Shown here in pieces: positions 22,918 through 31,746 of a DNA stretch of 43,953 bases (positions within the stretch are counted from its first letter, which is position 1; the number at the start of each line of letters is the position of its first letter). A model generated the notes under the pieces. The model made no database searches, was not told the DNA's origin, and was given only the letters and a program-made list of their open reading frames with translations. The stretch is from Saprospiraceae bacterium. Its GTDB lineage: Bacteria > Bacteroidota > Bacteroidia > Chitinophagales > Saprospiraceae. The stretch is taken from the NCBI GenBank assembly GCA_020629965.1, contig JAHDCG010000019.1, forward strand, positions 1-43,953, read 5' to 3'. A program made the translations under genes and the position numbers.

Positions 22918-24453
22918 TTACTTATCCGAACGGTCGGTTTTCATCATTTTATCGGAAGTTTTCTGTCCGTTCAGTTTTTGCAAACTGTCTTTCGCGGCAT
23001 CGAAAAAATTGTAAATAATCGGTGCTTGATCGGTCAGCATTTCCGAAGATTTTAAGTTTTTAGCCACCTGCATCACACGCGAGTCGTTTTTCATTTTACC
23101 CATTGCATTGATGATTTCGGCAGCGGCAATAAAAGCTTCGCTTGTCAGATCAGCGTGGTCGGTTTCTTTCCAGTTCTTCGTAATTTCGTTTGCATTATTT
23201 CTAATGACGGAAATCTTTTGTGAAAAACCGGCAATTTCAATATTTTTGTCTTGCTGCATGGCTTCCAAAGCATTCGTCAATGACATCAAACCGCTGCGAG
23301 TGTAATCATGGTACACATTTACCTCACCGTTTCGCTTGGTGTTGTTCACCCAATTCACAAAACCGTTGATTTTTTGTTGCGTACCTTTTGAAAAAGTCGA
23401 AGTTGCAGACATTTCATTATTCCTGTTATTGTTCTGCATTTCGATTTCATAAATTTTCAAAACCGACAACTGCGGTACAATACTCATCAAAGAGTTCATC
23501 ATCAGACGGTTTTCTACCGCATCTTCATACAGGTAAAATTTTGCGGCTTTATCCACACCGATAATATCTTCCAAACGGTCGAATTGGTCTTTTTTCAACT
23601 CGGCACCGTCATTGATGATTTCCCAGTAATCTTCGATAAAATCAGCGCGGTCTTCCTGTTCGTTTTCAAAGTCGTCGTCTTCCGCCAACTCTTCGCGCAA
23701 ATCTTCCAACAAATCCATACGACGTTCCAAAAGCGCTTCTTTATCTTTCATGTAAGACATATATGCACTCGTAAAACGGGCACTTTCTTTATCGTTCAAG
23801 TCCAAGGCTTTCACCATGGTATTACGCATGTCCACTTTCATTTTCGAGTCGATGTAGCGTTTGTAATCTTCATCCGAAACGTTTTTATCGGCTACTTTCA
23901 CCTTACTGTCGGCAGGTTGCATCTCAATTTGCAACTGACCGTTCACGACACTTTCGGGGAGCAGCATGCTCAAAAAATCTTGTGATGCGTAACGATTAAA
24001 GGCATCGTCCCAAATGAAAAACTGCATGGTTTTTTCCAAACCGATTTTGTCTTCCAGTTTATCGTAAGCATCCTTACGGTCTTCCGATTCGTCGATTTCG
24101 ATTTCCAAAAAGTCTTCGATGTAATCGGCGCGGTCTTCGTTTTGGTTGGCCACACTGTCGTCTTCCTTCATTTCTTCACGGAAGCGTTTAATCAAATCTT
24201 TTTTGCGTTGGTAATATTTATCGCCTTCGGCGGTGTAAGAAGTGTAGAAAAAATCAAAACTGTTGATTTCATCTTCGTTTAAATCCAAAGCTTCGATGGT
24301 TGCGTTGCGAAAATCCATCTGCGCTTTAGCACTCAGATATTGGCGAAAGTCCGCAAACATATCTGCTTGTGACTGTTCTTTCACTTTCATCTGTGCATTC
24401 ATGCTGCCGACAAAGCAGAAAAATGCCAGTATTAATAATGAGAAATTTTTCAT
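22918..24453 (-). CDS. Hypothetical secreted protein with a duplicated helical domain (Spy/CpxP-like pattern)
   Basis: 511 residues with a signal peptide (KNFSLLILAFFCFVGSMNAQ). Two related blocks of about 140 residues follow (about 28-160 and 180-320). Each has KMxxDMRNxxxxALDLNxxE, a tyrosine-rich helix, RxDLxxxxREExxEDD, NxxEDRADxIEDxxEI, and LEDxIGxxKxxxFxxxEDA. The repeating acidic helices recall Spy/CpxP-type periplasmic chaperones, but the motif is not exact and no catalytic residue is seen. A third, different helical region (about 350-511) has KGTQQKINGFVNWVN and ends in a lysine/aspartate-rich tail. Acidic, very helical, periplasmic or surface. I do not recognise the family. Terminator at 22845-22887. 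Confidence 0.75.
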   Translation of the reverse strand: MKNFSLLILAFFCFVGSMNAQMKVKEQSQADMFADFRQYLSAKAQMDFRNATIEALDLNEDEINSFDFFYTSYTAEGDKYYQRKKDLIKRFREEMKEDDSVANQNEDRADYIEDFLEIEIDESEDRKDAYDKLEDKIGLEKTMQFFIWDDAFNRYASQDFLSMLLPESVVNGQLQIEMQPADSKVKVADKNVSDEDYKRYIDSKMKVDMRNTMVKALDLNDKESARFTSAYMSYMKDKEALLERRMDLLEDLREELAEDDDFENEQEDRADFIEDYWEIINDGAELKKDQFDRLEDIIGVDKAAKFYLYEDAVENRLMMNSLMSIVPQLSVLKIYEIEMQNNNRNNEMSATSTFSKGTQQKINGFVNWVNNTKRNGEVNVYHDYTRSGLMSLTNALEAMQQDKNIEIAGFSQKISVIRNNANEITKNWKETDHADLTSEAFIAAAEIINAMGKMKNDSRVMQVAKNLKSSEMLTDQAPIIYNFFDAAKDSLQKLNGQKTSDKMMKTDRSDK

Positions 24454-24506
24454 GTGTTGTAAATTTTTTTGGTTAGAAAAATAAGTGCGATTTTGCCGGC
24501 GGGCAT

Positions 24507-24538
24507 AAAAAAATCCGTACGCTTTTCAGGCGTTCGGA
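24507..24538 (-). terminator. Minus-strand terminator upstream of the duplicated-domain gene
   Basis: Minus strand: TCCGAACGC pairs with GCGTACGGA (one mismatch) and runs into seven T. It lies 54 bases before the ATG of the 22918-24453 gene, so it either ends a separate short transcript or acts as an attenuator for that gene. Confidence 0.75.
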
Positions 24539-24540
24539 CG

Positions 24541-24651
24541 TAGGCACGAGGCGCGTCGCTTTGGAGATACAACGCAGACCCCGGGGGGTGATGTTCATTT
24601 AACTGCCGAATTTTATTTTGCGACAAGTAACGGCGACTTTCAAGTCGTCCG
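24541..24651 (-). ncRNA. Candidate small RNA or leader between two terminators
   Basis: About 110 bases on the minus strand lie between one terminator (24652-24695) and another (24507-24538). The region has a CGACTT-GA-AAGTCG hairpin and a GC-rich stretch with a C6G4 block (about 24579-24590), unlike the AT-rich surroundings. No reading frame and no clear promoter. It could be an independent small RNA or an attenuator leader. No RNA family recognised. Confidence 0.3.
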
Positions 24652-24695
24652 AAAAAAATCAGCCGATACGCCTCACGATGAGACTTATCGGCTGA
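24652..24695 (-). terminator. Terminator after the RlmI-like gene
   Basis: Minus strand: TCAGCCGATA pairs exactly with TATCGGCTGA and is followed by seven T. It is the first terminator after the methyltransferase, 275 bases past its stop. Confidence 0.85.
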
Positions 24696-24933
24696 AAATT
24701 TACGATCCTGAAATTACACCTGCAAATTATTCTCAAAGAGAAAAAACACAGAATTACGTTTTTGATACCGGTAAAAAAAATCCGCTAATGCAGTAATTTC
24801 TAAGTTCTTGACAGCTTTTTTATCATTGGTCACGTAGATTTTACGAAGTAAAATCCAAATCATAACCAATCATTAGAATCATAAAAATCAGGTTCAAAAA
24901 AAAAGTATCGGCAACTAATAAATCATTGCAATA
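24696..24933. other. AT-rich intergenic stretch
   Basis: No gene seen. It contains one perfect small dyad, GATTTTAC-GAA-GTAAAATC at 24837-24855, without a T-run. Confidence 0.5.
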
Positions 24934-24975
24934 ATCCACCATCCGTCAACTACCACCCACCAACCATCTCTAATC
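24934..24975 (-). repeat. Heptamer repeat containing the stop of the RlmI-like gene
   Basis: Minus-strand sense: units GATTAGA, GATGGTT, GGTGGGT, GGTAGTT, GACGGAT, GGTGGAT. The TAG stop of the methyltransferase gene is inside the first unit. Confidence 0.65.
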
Positions 24976-26151
24976 CACCCGCAACACCAAGCCCTTCAGA
25001 TAACTCCCCTCCGGGTGAAACAGATTAACCGGGTGATCGGCCGGCTGCGAAAGGTGGTGCAGCACCCGCACATTGCGCCCCGCCTCGATGCCTGCCGCCG
25101 TAACGGTATCGTAAAAAAGCTGTCTGTCCACCACCTGCGAGCAGGAAAAAGTAAAAATGATGCCGCCCGGCGCGACTTGCTTAATCGCCAGAGCATTCAG
25201 GCGTTTGTAGCCTTGCACGGCATTGTGTTTTTTGCGGACATTCTTGGCAAATGCCGGCGGGTCCACCACCATGACTTCGTAAGTACGCGTATTATTTTTC
25301 AAAAATGCCATAACATCTTCCGCAAAGCCCTCGTGTGCGCCCCGATCGCTCGGATTGAGCGCGATATTCTTCTCCGTCCACTCGATGGCTTTCTTGGAAA
25401 CATCGACCGAGTGTACCACATTCGCGCCCGCCGCCAGTGCGTAAACCGAAAATCCGCCGGAGTAAGAAAAGGCATTCAGCACGGTTTTATTTTCCGCGTA
25501 GCGACTCAACAAATCACGGTTATCGCGTTGGTCTAAGAAAAAACCGGTCTTTTGTCCTTCTTCCCAATTTACAAAGAAATTGTGTCCGTTTTCCTTTACC
25601 ACCTGCTGCCCCGCCTCGCCGTAGAGGTAGCTGTCCGTCACGCCGAGACTGTACGGCTGACTCAGACTCGCCTGACTTTTATCGTAAACCGCCGTCAGTT
25701 TTTGCCCTAAAACTTTGCGCAGCGCGAGCGTCAGTTCCTTGCGCACCTTGTGCATGCCGACCGAGTGGCATTGCAACACGGCAGTGTCACTATACACATC
25801 CACTATCAGACCCGGCAGCCCGTCGCCCTCCGCGTGTACTAAGCGATAGCAGTCCGTATCCGCACTGTCCGCCACGCCCACTGCCCGACGATGCCGATAC
25901 GCCGCCGCAATTTTTTGTTCCCAAATATCCGCCCCGATTTCCGCATCCGAAAAACTGAACAAACGCAGCGCGATACTGCCGTCGGCATAATGCCCGGTTG
26001 CCAAAATATTATCCGCTCCGTCTTCCAGGCGGACAATCTCACCGCTTTCGGGCTTTCCGTCGGGAAAAGCGTGAATTGCTCCCGAAAATACCCACGGGTG
26101 ACGCCGCTTAACGGCTTCCAATCTCTTTCTCTTTAGTATGACTCTTTTCAT
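24970..26151 (-). CDS. rlmI: RlmI-like 23S rRNA (cytosine-5) methyltransferase
   Basis: 393 residues. An N-terminal PUA-like domain (KRVILKRKRLEAVKRRHPWVFSGAI, about 1-70) is followed by an EEHEH-type linker and a class I SAM methyltransferase domain (about 190-393). Motif I is VLNAFSYSGGFSVYALAAGA (224-243), motif IV DPPAF (298-301), and the nucleophile C337 lies in FSCS. The layout PUA + Rossmann with FxDQRDNR (206-212) is that of RlmI/YccW, which methylates C1962 of 23S rRNA. The cytoplasmic enzyme is usually a single-gene unit, as here. Its stop codon lies in a heptamer repeat. Symbol assigned by architecture. Confidence 0.85.
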   Translation of the reverse strand: MKRVILKRKRLEAVKRRHPWVFSGAIHAFPDGKPESGEIVRLEDGADNILATGHYADGSIALRLFSFSDAEIGADIWEQKIAAAYRHRRAVGVADSADTDCYRLVHAEGDGLPGLIVDVYSDTAVLQCHSVGMHKVRKELTLALRKVLGQKLTAVYDKSQASLSQPYSLGVTDSYLYGEAGQQVVKENGHNFFVNWEEGQKTGFFLDQRDNRDLLSRYAENKTVLNAFSYSGGFSVYALAAGANVVHSVDVSKKAIEWTEKNIALNPSDRGAHEGFAEDVMAFLKNNTRTYEVMVVDPPAFAKNVRKKHNAVQGYKRLNALAIKQVAPGGIIFTFSCSQVVDRQLFYDTVTAAGIEAGRNVRVLHHLSQPADHPVNLFHPEGSYLKGLVLRVD

Positions 26152-26173
26152 GCCGCGAAGATAGATAAAACTA

Positions 26174-26416
26174 TTTACGAATTACGATGTACGATGTACG
26201 AGGAGTCCGAGCTTCGTTTTTTGAGTCTGTTGATAATGCCGGTATTTTTTTGTTCTCAAATTTATTATTACAGTTATTTTTTGAATCCCGGCGTTCCTTC
26301 TAAAGAGTAAATAACACAGAAACTATAATCCGGGGAGAGATAATTCAAACCTGCGGCAATCCCCAACCCCCAAGAACCGTCCCCTCGTAAATCGTACATC
26401 GTAATTCGTACATCAA
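26174..26416. repeat. Inverted pair of TACGATG heptamer repeats
   Basis: The left array (26174-26203) and right array (26383-26416) consist of 7-base TACGATG-type units and are inverted copies of each other (about 27 of 30 bases). The right one contains the TGA stop of the histidine kinase. They enclose about 180 bases with no gene. Confidence 0.65.
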
Positions 26417-28329
26417 ACCGGTATTGTGAAGAAAAACCGACTCCCCTCACCTTCTTCCGACTCTACCCAAATGCGACCGCCGTGCAAATCGACGATTTTG
26501 CTGCAATGCGACAAGCCGATGCCCGTGCCGTCGTACTCTTTATTTTGGTGAGCGCGTTGAAAAATGACGAAGACTTTTTCGATGTACTCGGGCTTGATGC
26601 CGACGCCGTTGTCGCTTACGCAAAAGACGTAGTTTTCCTTGGTCTCGCGGGCGGTGACACGGACTAAGGGTTCGGCATTTTTGGCGGAAAATTTGACGGC
26701 ATTGTGTATCAGATTTTGCAGTAACAGCCGAAATTCGGTTGCATAGCCCTTGATGAAAGGCAGATTCTCACTCGTCACGGTCGCGTTTTTCTTCTTGATA
26801 AATTCCTGCAAATCCGAGCGTACCGCCGCCAGCGTTTGATTGGTGTCGATGCGTGAAACGGTTTTTTCTCGTCCCAAGCGCGAAAAATCGAGCAGACCTT
26901 TCACCGAATGATTCATGCGACCGGCGGCTTTGGAAATAAAATCGAGTAATACTCTTCCTTCGTCATCGAGTTTATCGGCATTTTCTTCACGCAGTATCTC
27001 GGAGAAGTTGACAATGGTACGCAGCGGCTCTTGCAGGTCGTGTGACACGAGGTAAGCAAACTCTTCGGTTTCTCGATTTTTTGCTTTCAAGGCAGAATAT
27101 TGTGCGGTCAATTCCCGCTCTTTCAGTTTGTTTTCGTGGATATCGAAATAAACATTCAGGGTTTTCTGTTTACCTGTATCGTCGGGCTGAAAGGTGACCA
27201 CCGTGAGATTGACGTAGCGAAATCCGCCGCTTTTCAACCAAATTTTAGCTTCGGTTTTGTACATAGACCGATTTAGTACCTTATCTAAGATGTAACTTTT
27301 TACCGCTTCCGGATTTTTGGTACGTTGTAAGGTCAAAATTTCCTTGCCCAGCAATTCTTCTCGCCGGTAGCCCGTCGCTTCGCAAAATGCGTCGTTCACG
27401 TAGGTATAAATAAAATCTTGGTCGGTTATCGTGACCATGGCTCCGGTATTTAAGGCGCGTTCGAAGTACTTAAATTTGCGCTCGGAAATTTCCAACTCCC
27501 GCTGCAAAGTTTCTCTTTTCAAAGCCTTTACATCTTCATTCTGACCGAGAAATAAAACGTACAATAAACTACCCAGAATACCGACTACCGTAAAGCAGAG
27601 TATCGCAAAATTGACGGAAACCGAGCCGTATTCTATTACACACAATAAAATAAAAGACGCGGCGGTAGTCACCAAAACAATAAAAGGAGCTAACTTGCCG
27701 ACGAGATTTCCGCCCGCCGATTTTTTGTTGTATAGTAAAACGGAGTCGTCGGGGTCGAGGTAAAAGCCGAAAAAATGGGTAACCAACCTCATGCAAATCC
27801 AAGAAACGAAAGAAGTTCGACCTAAATAGTAGGTCTGCTCTCCGACCGTCTGCAAAACGCAGGTAATAACGCCCGCCGCCGCCGCAAAAGACAGCAGCAG
27901 CAAAAAAAACCGAATTACTTTGACGGGAAAAGTCGCAATCTTACTCAGATAAGACAGACTGAGACCGAAGGTGAAAAAAGCGAATATCTCGGGCAGGGTC
28001 AGAGAAAAAAAATCGCCGACAGCGGGAGGAACGGCGGAGGTGAACCGGACAAGCAATGAAACGACCGCTGCGGAAAGCAATAATGCGGACAAAAATTTAG
28101 TAAAGCCGGACGCAAATTCAGCGGATAAGCGGGTACGCAAAAACCAAATCGCCGTCGCTGTGTAGAGGAGAAGCGCGAGCGGAGAGGCAGCCGTCCCGTT
28201 CGGTAAAATGAGTTTTAGAAAATTGACACCTGCAATCAGTCCCGCTGCCGCACAGCAGATGATTAATAAAATTGCAGTACTTCCGAGTTTAATCTTCTTG
28301 TTAAAATCCGCAATACCTGACCCTGTCAT
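26413..28329 (-). CDS. Membrane sensor histidine kinase with PAS domain
   Basis: 638 residues. About eight hydrophobic helices in residues 15-262 form an integral-membrane sensor. A coiled-coil link (264-285) leads to a PAS domain (286-398: TITDQDFIYTYVNDAFCEATGYRREELLG, GFRYVNLTVVTFQP). HisKA has H430 in LVSHDLQEPLRTIVNF; HATPase_c has N box NLIHNAVKFS (539-548), G1 DNGVGI (573-578), F box FVIFQRAH and G2 GTGIGLSHC (601-609). All catalytic motifs are intact. It is an orphan kinase: no response regulator nearby. A good promoter-like site lies 32-61 bases upstream of the start, and the stop is inside a heptamer repeat. Confidence 0.92.
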   Translation of the reverse strand: MTGSGIADFNKKIKLGSTAILLIICCAAAGLIAGVNFLKLILPNGTAASPLALLLYTATAIWFLRTRLSAEFASGFTKFLSALLLSAAVVSLLVRFTSAVPPAVGDFFSLTLPEIFAFFTFGLSLSYLSKIATFPVKVIRFFLLLLSFAAAAGVITCVLQTVGEQTYYLGRTSFVSWICMRLVTHFFGFYLDPDDSVLLYNKKSAGGNLVGKLAPFIVLVTTAASFILLCVIEYGSVSVNFAILCFTVVGILGSLLYVLFLGQNEDVKALKRETLQRELEISERKFKYFERALNTGAMVTITDQDFIYTYVNDAFCEATGYRREELLGKEILTLQRTKNPEAVKSYILDKVLNRSMYKTEAKIWLKSGGFRYVNLTVVTFQPDDTGKQKTLNVYFDIHENKLKERELTAQYSALKAKNRETEEFAYLVSHDLQEPLRTIVNFSEILREENADKLDDEGRVLLDFISKAAGRMNHSVKGLLDFSRLGREKTVSRIDTNQTLAAVRSDLQEFIKKKNATVTSENLPFIKGYATEFRLLLQNLIHNAVKFSAKNAEPLVRVTARETKENYVFCVSDNGVGIKPEYIEKVFVIFQRAHQNKEYDGTGIGLSHCSKIVDLHGGRIWVESEEGEGSRFFFTIPV

Positions 28330-28360
28330 GAGTGTAAAACTGTTTATTTGTTAGCGGTCG

Positions 28361-28390
28361 TAAAAGTAAGAAAAAACATTTTTCGACAAA
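28361..28390 (-). promoter_or_regulatory. Probable promoter of the membrane histidine kinase
   Basis: Minus strand: TTTG, exactly 18 bases, TACTTTTA (one mismatch to TAnnTTTG), about 32 bases before the ATG. Confidence 0.55.
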
Positions 28391-28423
28391 ACTTAAACCC
28401 GTTTTTTTTTCATTGTGTCGGTA

Positions 28424-28453
28424 TTTGACAAAATAAACTTTGTATGATATTTG
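28424..28453 (+). promoter_or_regulatory. Probable promoter of the class IV aminotransferase
   Basis: TTTG, exactly 18 bases, GATATTTG (one mismatch to TAnnTTTG). A leader of about 110 bases would precede the start. It is back-to-back with the kinase promoter. Confidence 0.55.
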
Positions 28454-28572
28454 CATTGGAAAAAATGAGAAACGTGTTTAAAATAACGATGTCGGTATTT
28501 TAAATTTGTAAAACCGGTTTTCGCTATTACTACCCATCTTTTCATTTCTGATAAATAAACTGCCTTATCGAC

Positions 28573-29412
28573 TTGATAAATTACAACGGAAACCTGCTTG
28601 ACAGAAACCAAAACGGTCTGTCTTTCGCCAATCGGGCTTTTCGCTACGGCGACGGTATTTTTGAAAGTATGCGCATGGTTAACGGCAAAATTCCTTTGCT
28701 CGACCTGCACATCGACCGGCTGCTGCGCGGTATGAAAGCCTTGCGCACAGAGATGCCTGCACACTTTAATTCCGACTTTTTCAGAGAAGAAATCGAAAAA
28801 ATTACCCTCGGTCAGTTTCTTGATTTACGCATCCGCCTTTCGGTGTTTCGGACGGAAGGCGGACTGTACACGCCGACCGATAATCGCCCCGGATTTCTGA
28901 TAGAATGCACTGCTTCCTCAGGCAGTTTTCCGCACAACGAAAAGGGAATTTCTCTGACCTTTTACGATGAAGTCCGTATTTCCGACAACCATACTTATAA
29001 TCGCCTGGCAGGTGTAAAATCCGCCAATGCCCTACCCTATGTTCTCGCCGCACAGCACGCTCGCACCTACGGATTTACGGAGTCTTTCCTCTTTAATACC
29101 CGCGAAGAGGTTGCCGAAACCCAAGCAAGCAACTACTACTTGTGGGACGGCGAAAAGCTGCTGACTCCGAGTCTCAAAACCGGTTGTGTGGCGGGCGTCA
29201 TGCGGGAATTTTTGCTGCAAAATATACCAAATCAGGGAATGAAAATAAATGAAATCGACAGCCCGCAACCGAAAGATATTTTTAATGCAAAAGGCATTTT
29301 GTTGACTAATGCCGTGCAGGGAGTCCTTTGGGTGAGAAAGGTCGATTTTATCGAGTACGATAAGCCGACTTGCTTTGAAGCCGTCTATCAGATTTTATCC
29401 GAATTAACGTAA
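28573..29412 (+). CDS. Class IV PLP aminotransferase / aminodeoxychorismate lyase-like, TTG start
   Basis: 279 residues. The TTG at 28573 gives the family's usual start (INYNGNLLDRNQ); there is no usable ATG closer than the middle of the first domain. Conserved features are FRYGDGIFESMRM (23-35), the PLP lysine K149 in LAGVKSANALPY, and EVAETQASNYYLW (179-191). The family includes branched-chain aminotransferase, D-amino acid transaminase and PabC. The GDGIFESMR and AETQASNYY motifs are compatible with either PabC or BCAT-like activity; I cannot decide. Neighbours give no help. Confidence 0.85.
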   Translation: MINYNGNLLDRNQNGLSFANRAFRYGDGIFESMRMVNGKIPLLDLHIDRLLRGMKALRTEMPAHFNSDFFREEIEKITLGQFLDLRIRLSVFRTEGGLYTPTDNRPGFLIECTASSGSFPHNEKGISLTFYDEVRISDNHTYNRLAGVKSANALPYVLAAQHARTYGFTESFLFNTREEVAETQASNYYLWDGEKLLTPSLKTGCVAGVMREFLLQNIPNQGMKINEIDSPQPKDIFNAKGILLTNAVQGVLWVRKVDFIEYDKPTCFEAVYQILSELT

Positions 29413-29619
29413 AAAATTCCTTTTCTTCGTTGCAATTATTAAAATCCGAAATATTTAATATGTCAGAAAATTTTGGAAAAGTAAAATAAAAGTCAAGAAA
29501 ATCAGATAAAATCTGTAGCATAGTCGTTTTTGTCGGCGTTCGTCGAAAAAGCCTCGTACATTATCCCGAAACAAACTATCTTAGAGCATTCATACGTTGT
29601 ATTATAAAATTCCGAAACA

Positions 29620-31164
29620 ATGCTCGTTACCTTATATCCTGTATTTTTCCTCATTGCCGTTTTGGCATTAACCCTGTGGTATTTTCAGCAAAGTCGCGGT
29701 AAAAATGTCCTTTTTGTTCAATTGCTTTTATTGGCGGCTTTGATCGGATGGGCAGCTTCGCTGTACCTTTCCGCCGGTGCTTTTCAGGTTAAATTACCGC
29801 TGTTCATCCGCGACATGGTAATGATGGCGGGAGTGCCTTATGCGATGCAAATGTTTGCGAAAAATAAAATTGCTTTTGCATTTATTTTGGCGGCTTTGCT
29901 CGGTATATATTACGGCTTCGGTTGGGATATTTGGGAAGAAAGTTTGCGGACTGCGGCGGTACGGGAAGAAACAAGAGCAGCAAACAACGACAATACTTTT
30001 GAACTGCTGACGGAAATCAAAAACGGCAAACAAGCCGCTGATTTACAGGCGATTGCCGATAAATATGATTTAATCGTCGAAACGGCATTTACTTTAGCAA
30101 ACGGTGCGAATACCGACTTGGACGACTACGTTGCGGTCGATATTCCCGCGCATAATTTATCCCGCAAACAGGAAATCATCGACGCACTTAATCGCAGCGG
30201 ACTGACCGACTGGACGGAAGAAAACGAAACCGTCAACCTTGACGACCCGGTCTCGAATTTGAAAAAACTGCCTGCAGTAAATAAAAAATTCGGCGTCAAT
30301 GACCCCGACCTCGGCAAACAGTGGGCGATGGAAAAACTCGGTGCGGATAAACTCTATAAACTCTTAGCCGACAATAAAATCAGACCGCAGCGCAAAGCCC
30401 GCATTTTCATCCTCGACACCGGCGTAGATGCCACACACGAAGACCTCGCCGACCGCTACCTTTCGCACAAAAAGAAATACGACACCGACAAACAAGGACA
30501 CGGCACGCACTGCGCGGGCATCGCCTCGGCGGTTACACATAACAATAAAGGCATTGCTTCGCTTTCCCCCGACAATGATTTTACTCAAATCACGAGTATT
30601 AAAGTTCTCAGCGACTTCGGCAGCGGCACGCAGCGCGGCATCATCAACGGCATCTTAGAGGCGGCGGACAACGGGGCGGATGTCATTTCTATGTCGCTCG
30701 GCGGGCGCAGCAACGACAGCAAACAGCGGGCTTATAAACAAGCGGTGGCTTACGCGCAAAAAGCGGGCGCGGTCGTCATCGTCGCGGCGGGCAACGGTGC
30801 GGCGAATGCCAAAAATTTCGCGCCGGCGGGCGCACCGGGCGTCATCTGCGTCAGTGCGGTCGATACGCTGCTGCGCAAGGCGAATTTTTCCAACTCGACC
30901 CAAGACGTAAAAATGGGTATCGCCGCGCCGGGTACGCTCATTCACAGTACCTTTCCCGATAACAAATACGTCGCATTTAACGGCACCTCGATGGCAACTC
31001 CCTACGTGGCGGGTTTGGCGGGCATTTTGAAGAGCCTACAACCCGACTTGACGACGAAAGAAATTTATAAAATATTAAAAGAAAGCGGTACAGACACGGC
31101 AAATACGGAGTTGACGGGTAAGTTTATACAGCCTGCGGCGGCGGTAAAAATGTTAGTTAAATAG
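29620..31164 (+). CDS. Membrane-anchored subtilisin-like protease (S8)
   Basis: 514 residues. Instead of a cleavable signal there are three to four hydrophobic segments in residues 4-103 (PVFFLIAVLALTLWYF, VLFVQLLLLAALIGWAASLYL, AFAFILAALLGIYYGFGW). A linker/propeptide (about 110-250) precedes a complete S8 domain: D266 (FILDTGVD), H294 (GHGTHCAGI), N392 (AAGNGAA) and S457 (GTSMATPYVAG). Polytopic N-termini on S8 proteases are unusual and suggest a membrane-tethered or intramembrane-regulated protease. The direction of insertion is unclear. It precedes the surface-protein block by 580 bases. Confidence 0.9.
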   Translation: MLVTLYPVFFLIAVLALTLWYFQQSRGKNVLFVQLLLLAALIGWAASLYLSAGAFQVKLPLFIRDMVMMAGVPYAMQMFAKNKIAFAFILAALLGIYYGFGWDIWEESLRTAAVREETRAANNDNTFELLTEIKNGKQAADLQAIADKYDLIVETAFTLANGANTDLDDYVAVDIPAHNLSRKQEIIDALNRSGLTDWTEENETVNLDDPVSNLKKLPAVNKKFGVNDPDLGKQWAMEKLGADKLYKLLADNKIRPQRKARIFILDTGVDATHEDLADRYLSHKKKYDTDKQGHGTHCAGIASAVTHNNKGIASLSPDNDFTQITSIKVLSDFGSGTQRGIINGILEAADNGADVISMSLGGRSNDSKQRAYKQAVAYAQKAGAVVIVAAGNGAANAKNFAPAGAPGVICVSAVDTLLRKANFSNSTQDVKMGIAAPGTLIHSTFPDNKYVAFNGTSMATPYVAGLAGILKSLQPDLTTKEIYKILKESGTDTANTELTGKFIQPAAAVKMLVK

Positions 31165-31746
31165 CCTTTTACCGGGTTGCTGAATCTTTATTCATCAGAC
31201 AAAAAACGATAAAGCCGGTCATTGCCAAATATACCGGCGTATGACAGAATATTATTTAGCGGCGATACCATTCAAAAATATCTTTCCTTAAACGACGAAC
31301 AGCAGCCGTTAACTCAAACGGAGTCCGGACTTGCTTTCACATGATGGTAATATTCCGACACTACCGGGATAAATACTGATATTTCCTGTTTACCGCTTCG
31401 GCTTCTGACCTGAACGTTTTTTTTGGGATAAAAATAGACAGCCAAACCCTTGTCTTTTCAGTAAGAAACTTGTTGAATGACAGCCCCGCCGGTTGCCCGG
31501 TTCGTTCCCGCCGCATACACGACCGGCAAAACCGATAATTCTCCCGCTTCCGTTCATCAACAAAATCCTGCCTTTCACAAACAAACACCCGCCGTTCGTT
31601 TAATCTAACATTACATTCACGAAATCAACGATTTTTTTCTGCAATCTCATCCTACCTTTACAGCACCAAATAAACAAATACTACACACTTTTTGACCTAC
31701 TTTTTATTCCCCGAACAGTCACTCCGTTAATCTAAACGAAAATCAA
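31165..31746. other. Long intergenic region before the surface locus
   Basis: 582 bases without a supportable gene. No strong hairpin terminator or clear promoter pair; only loose -7-like strings (TACCTTTA near 31653, TACTTTTT near 31698) upstream of the barrel gene. Confidence 0.4.

Noticed and set aside
31361-31588. 75-codon minus-strand frame in the long intergenic region
   Set aside because: No family, no promoter; composition is not coding-like.
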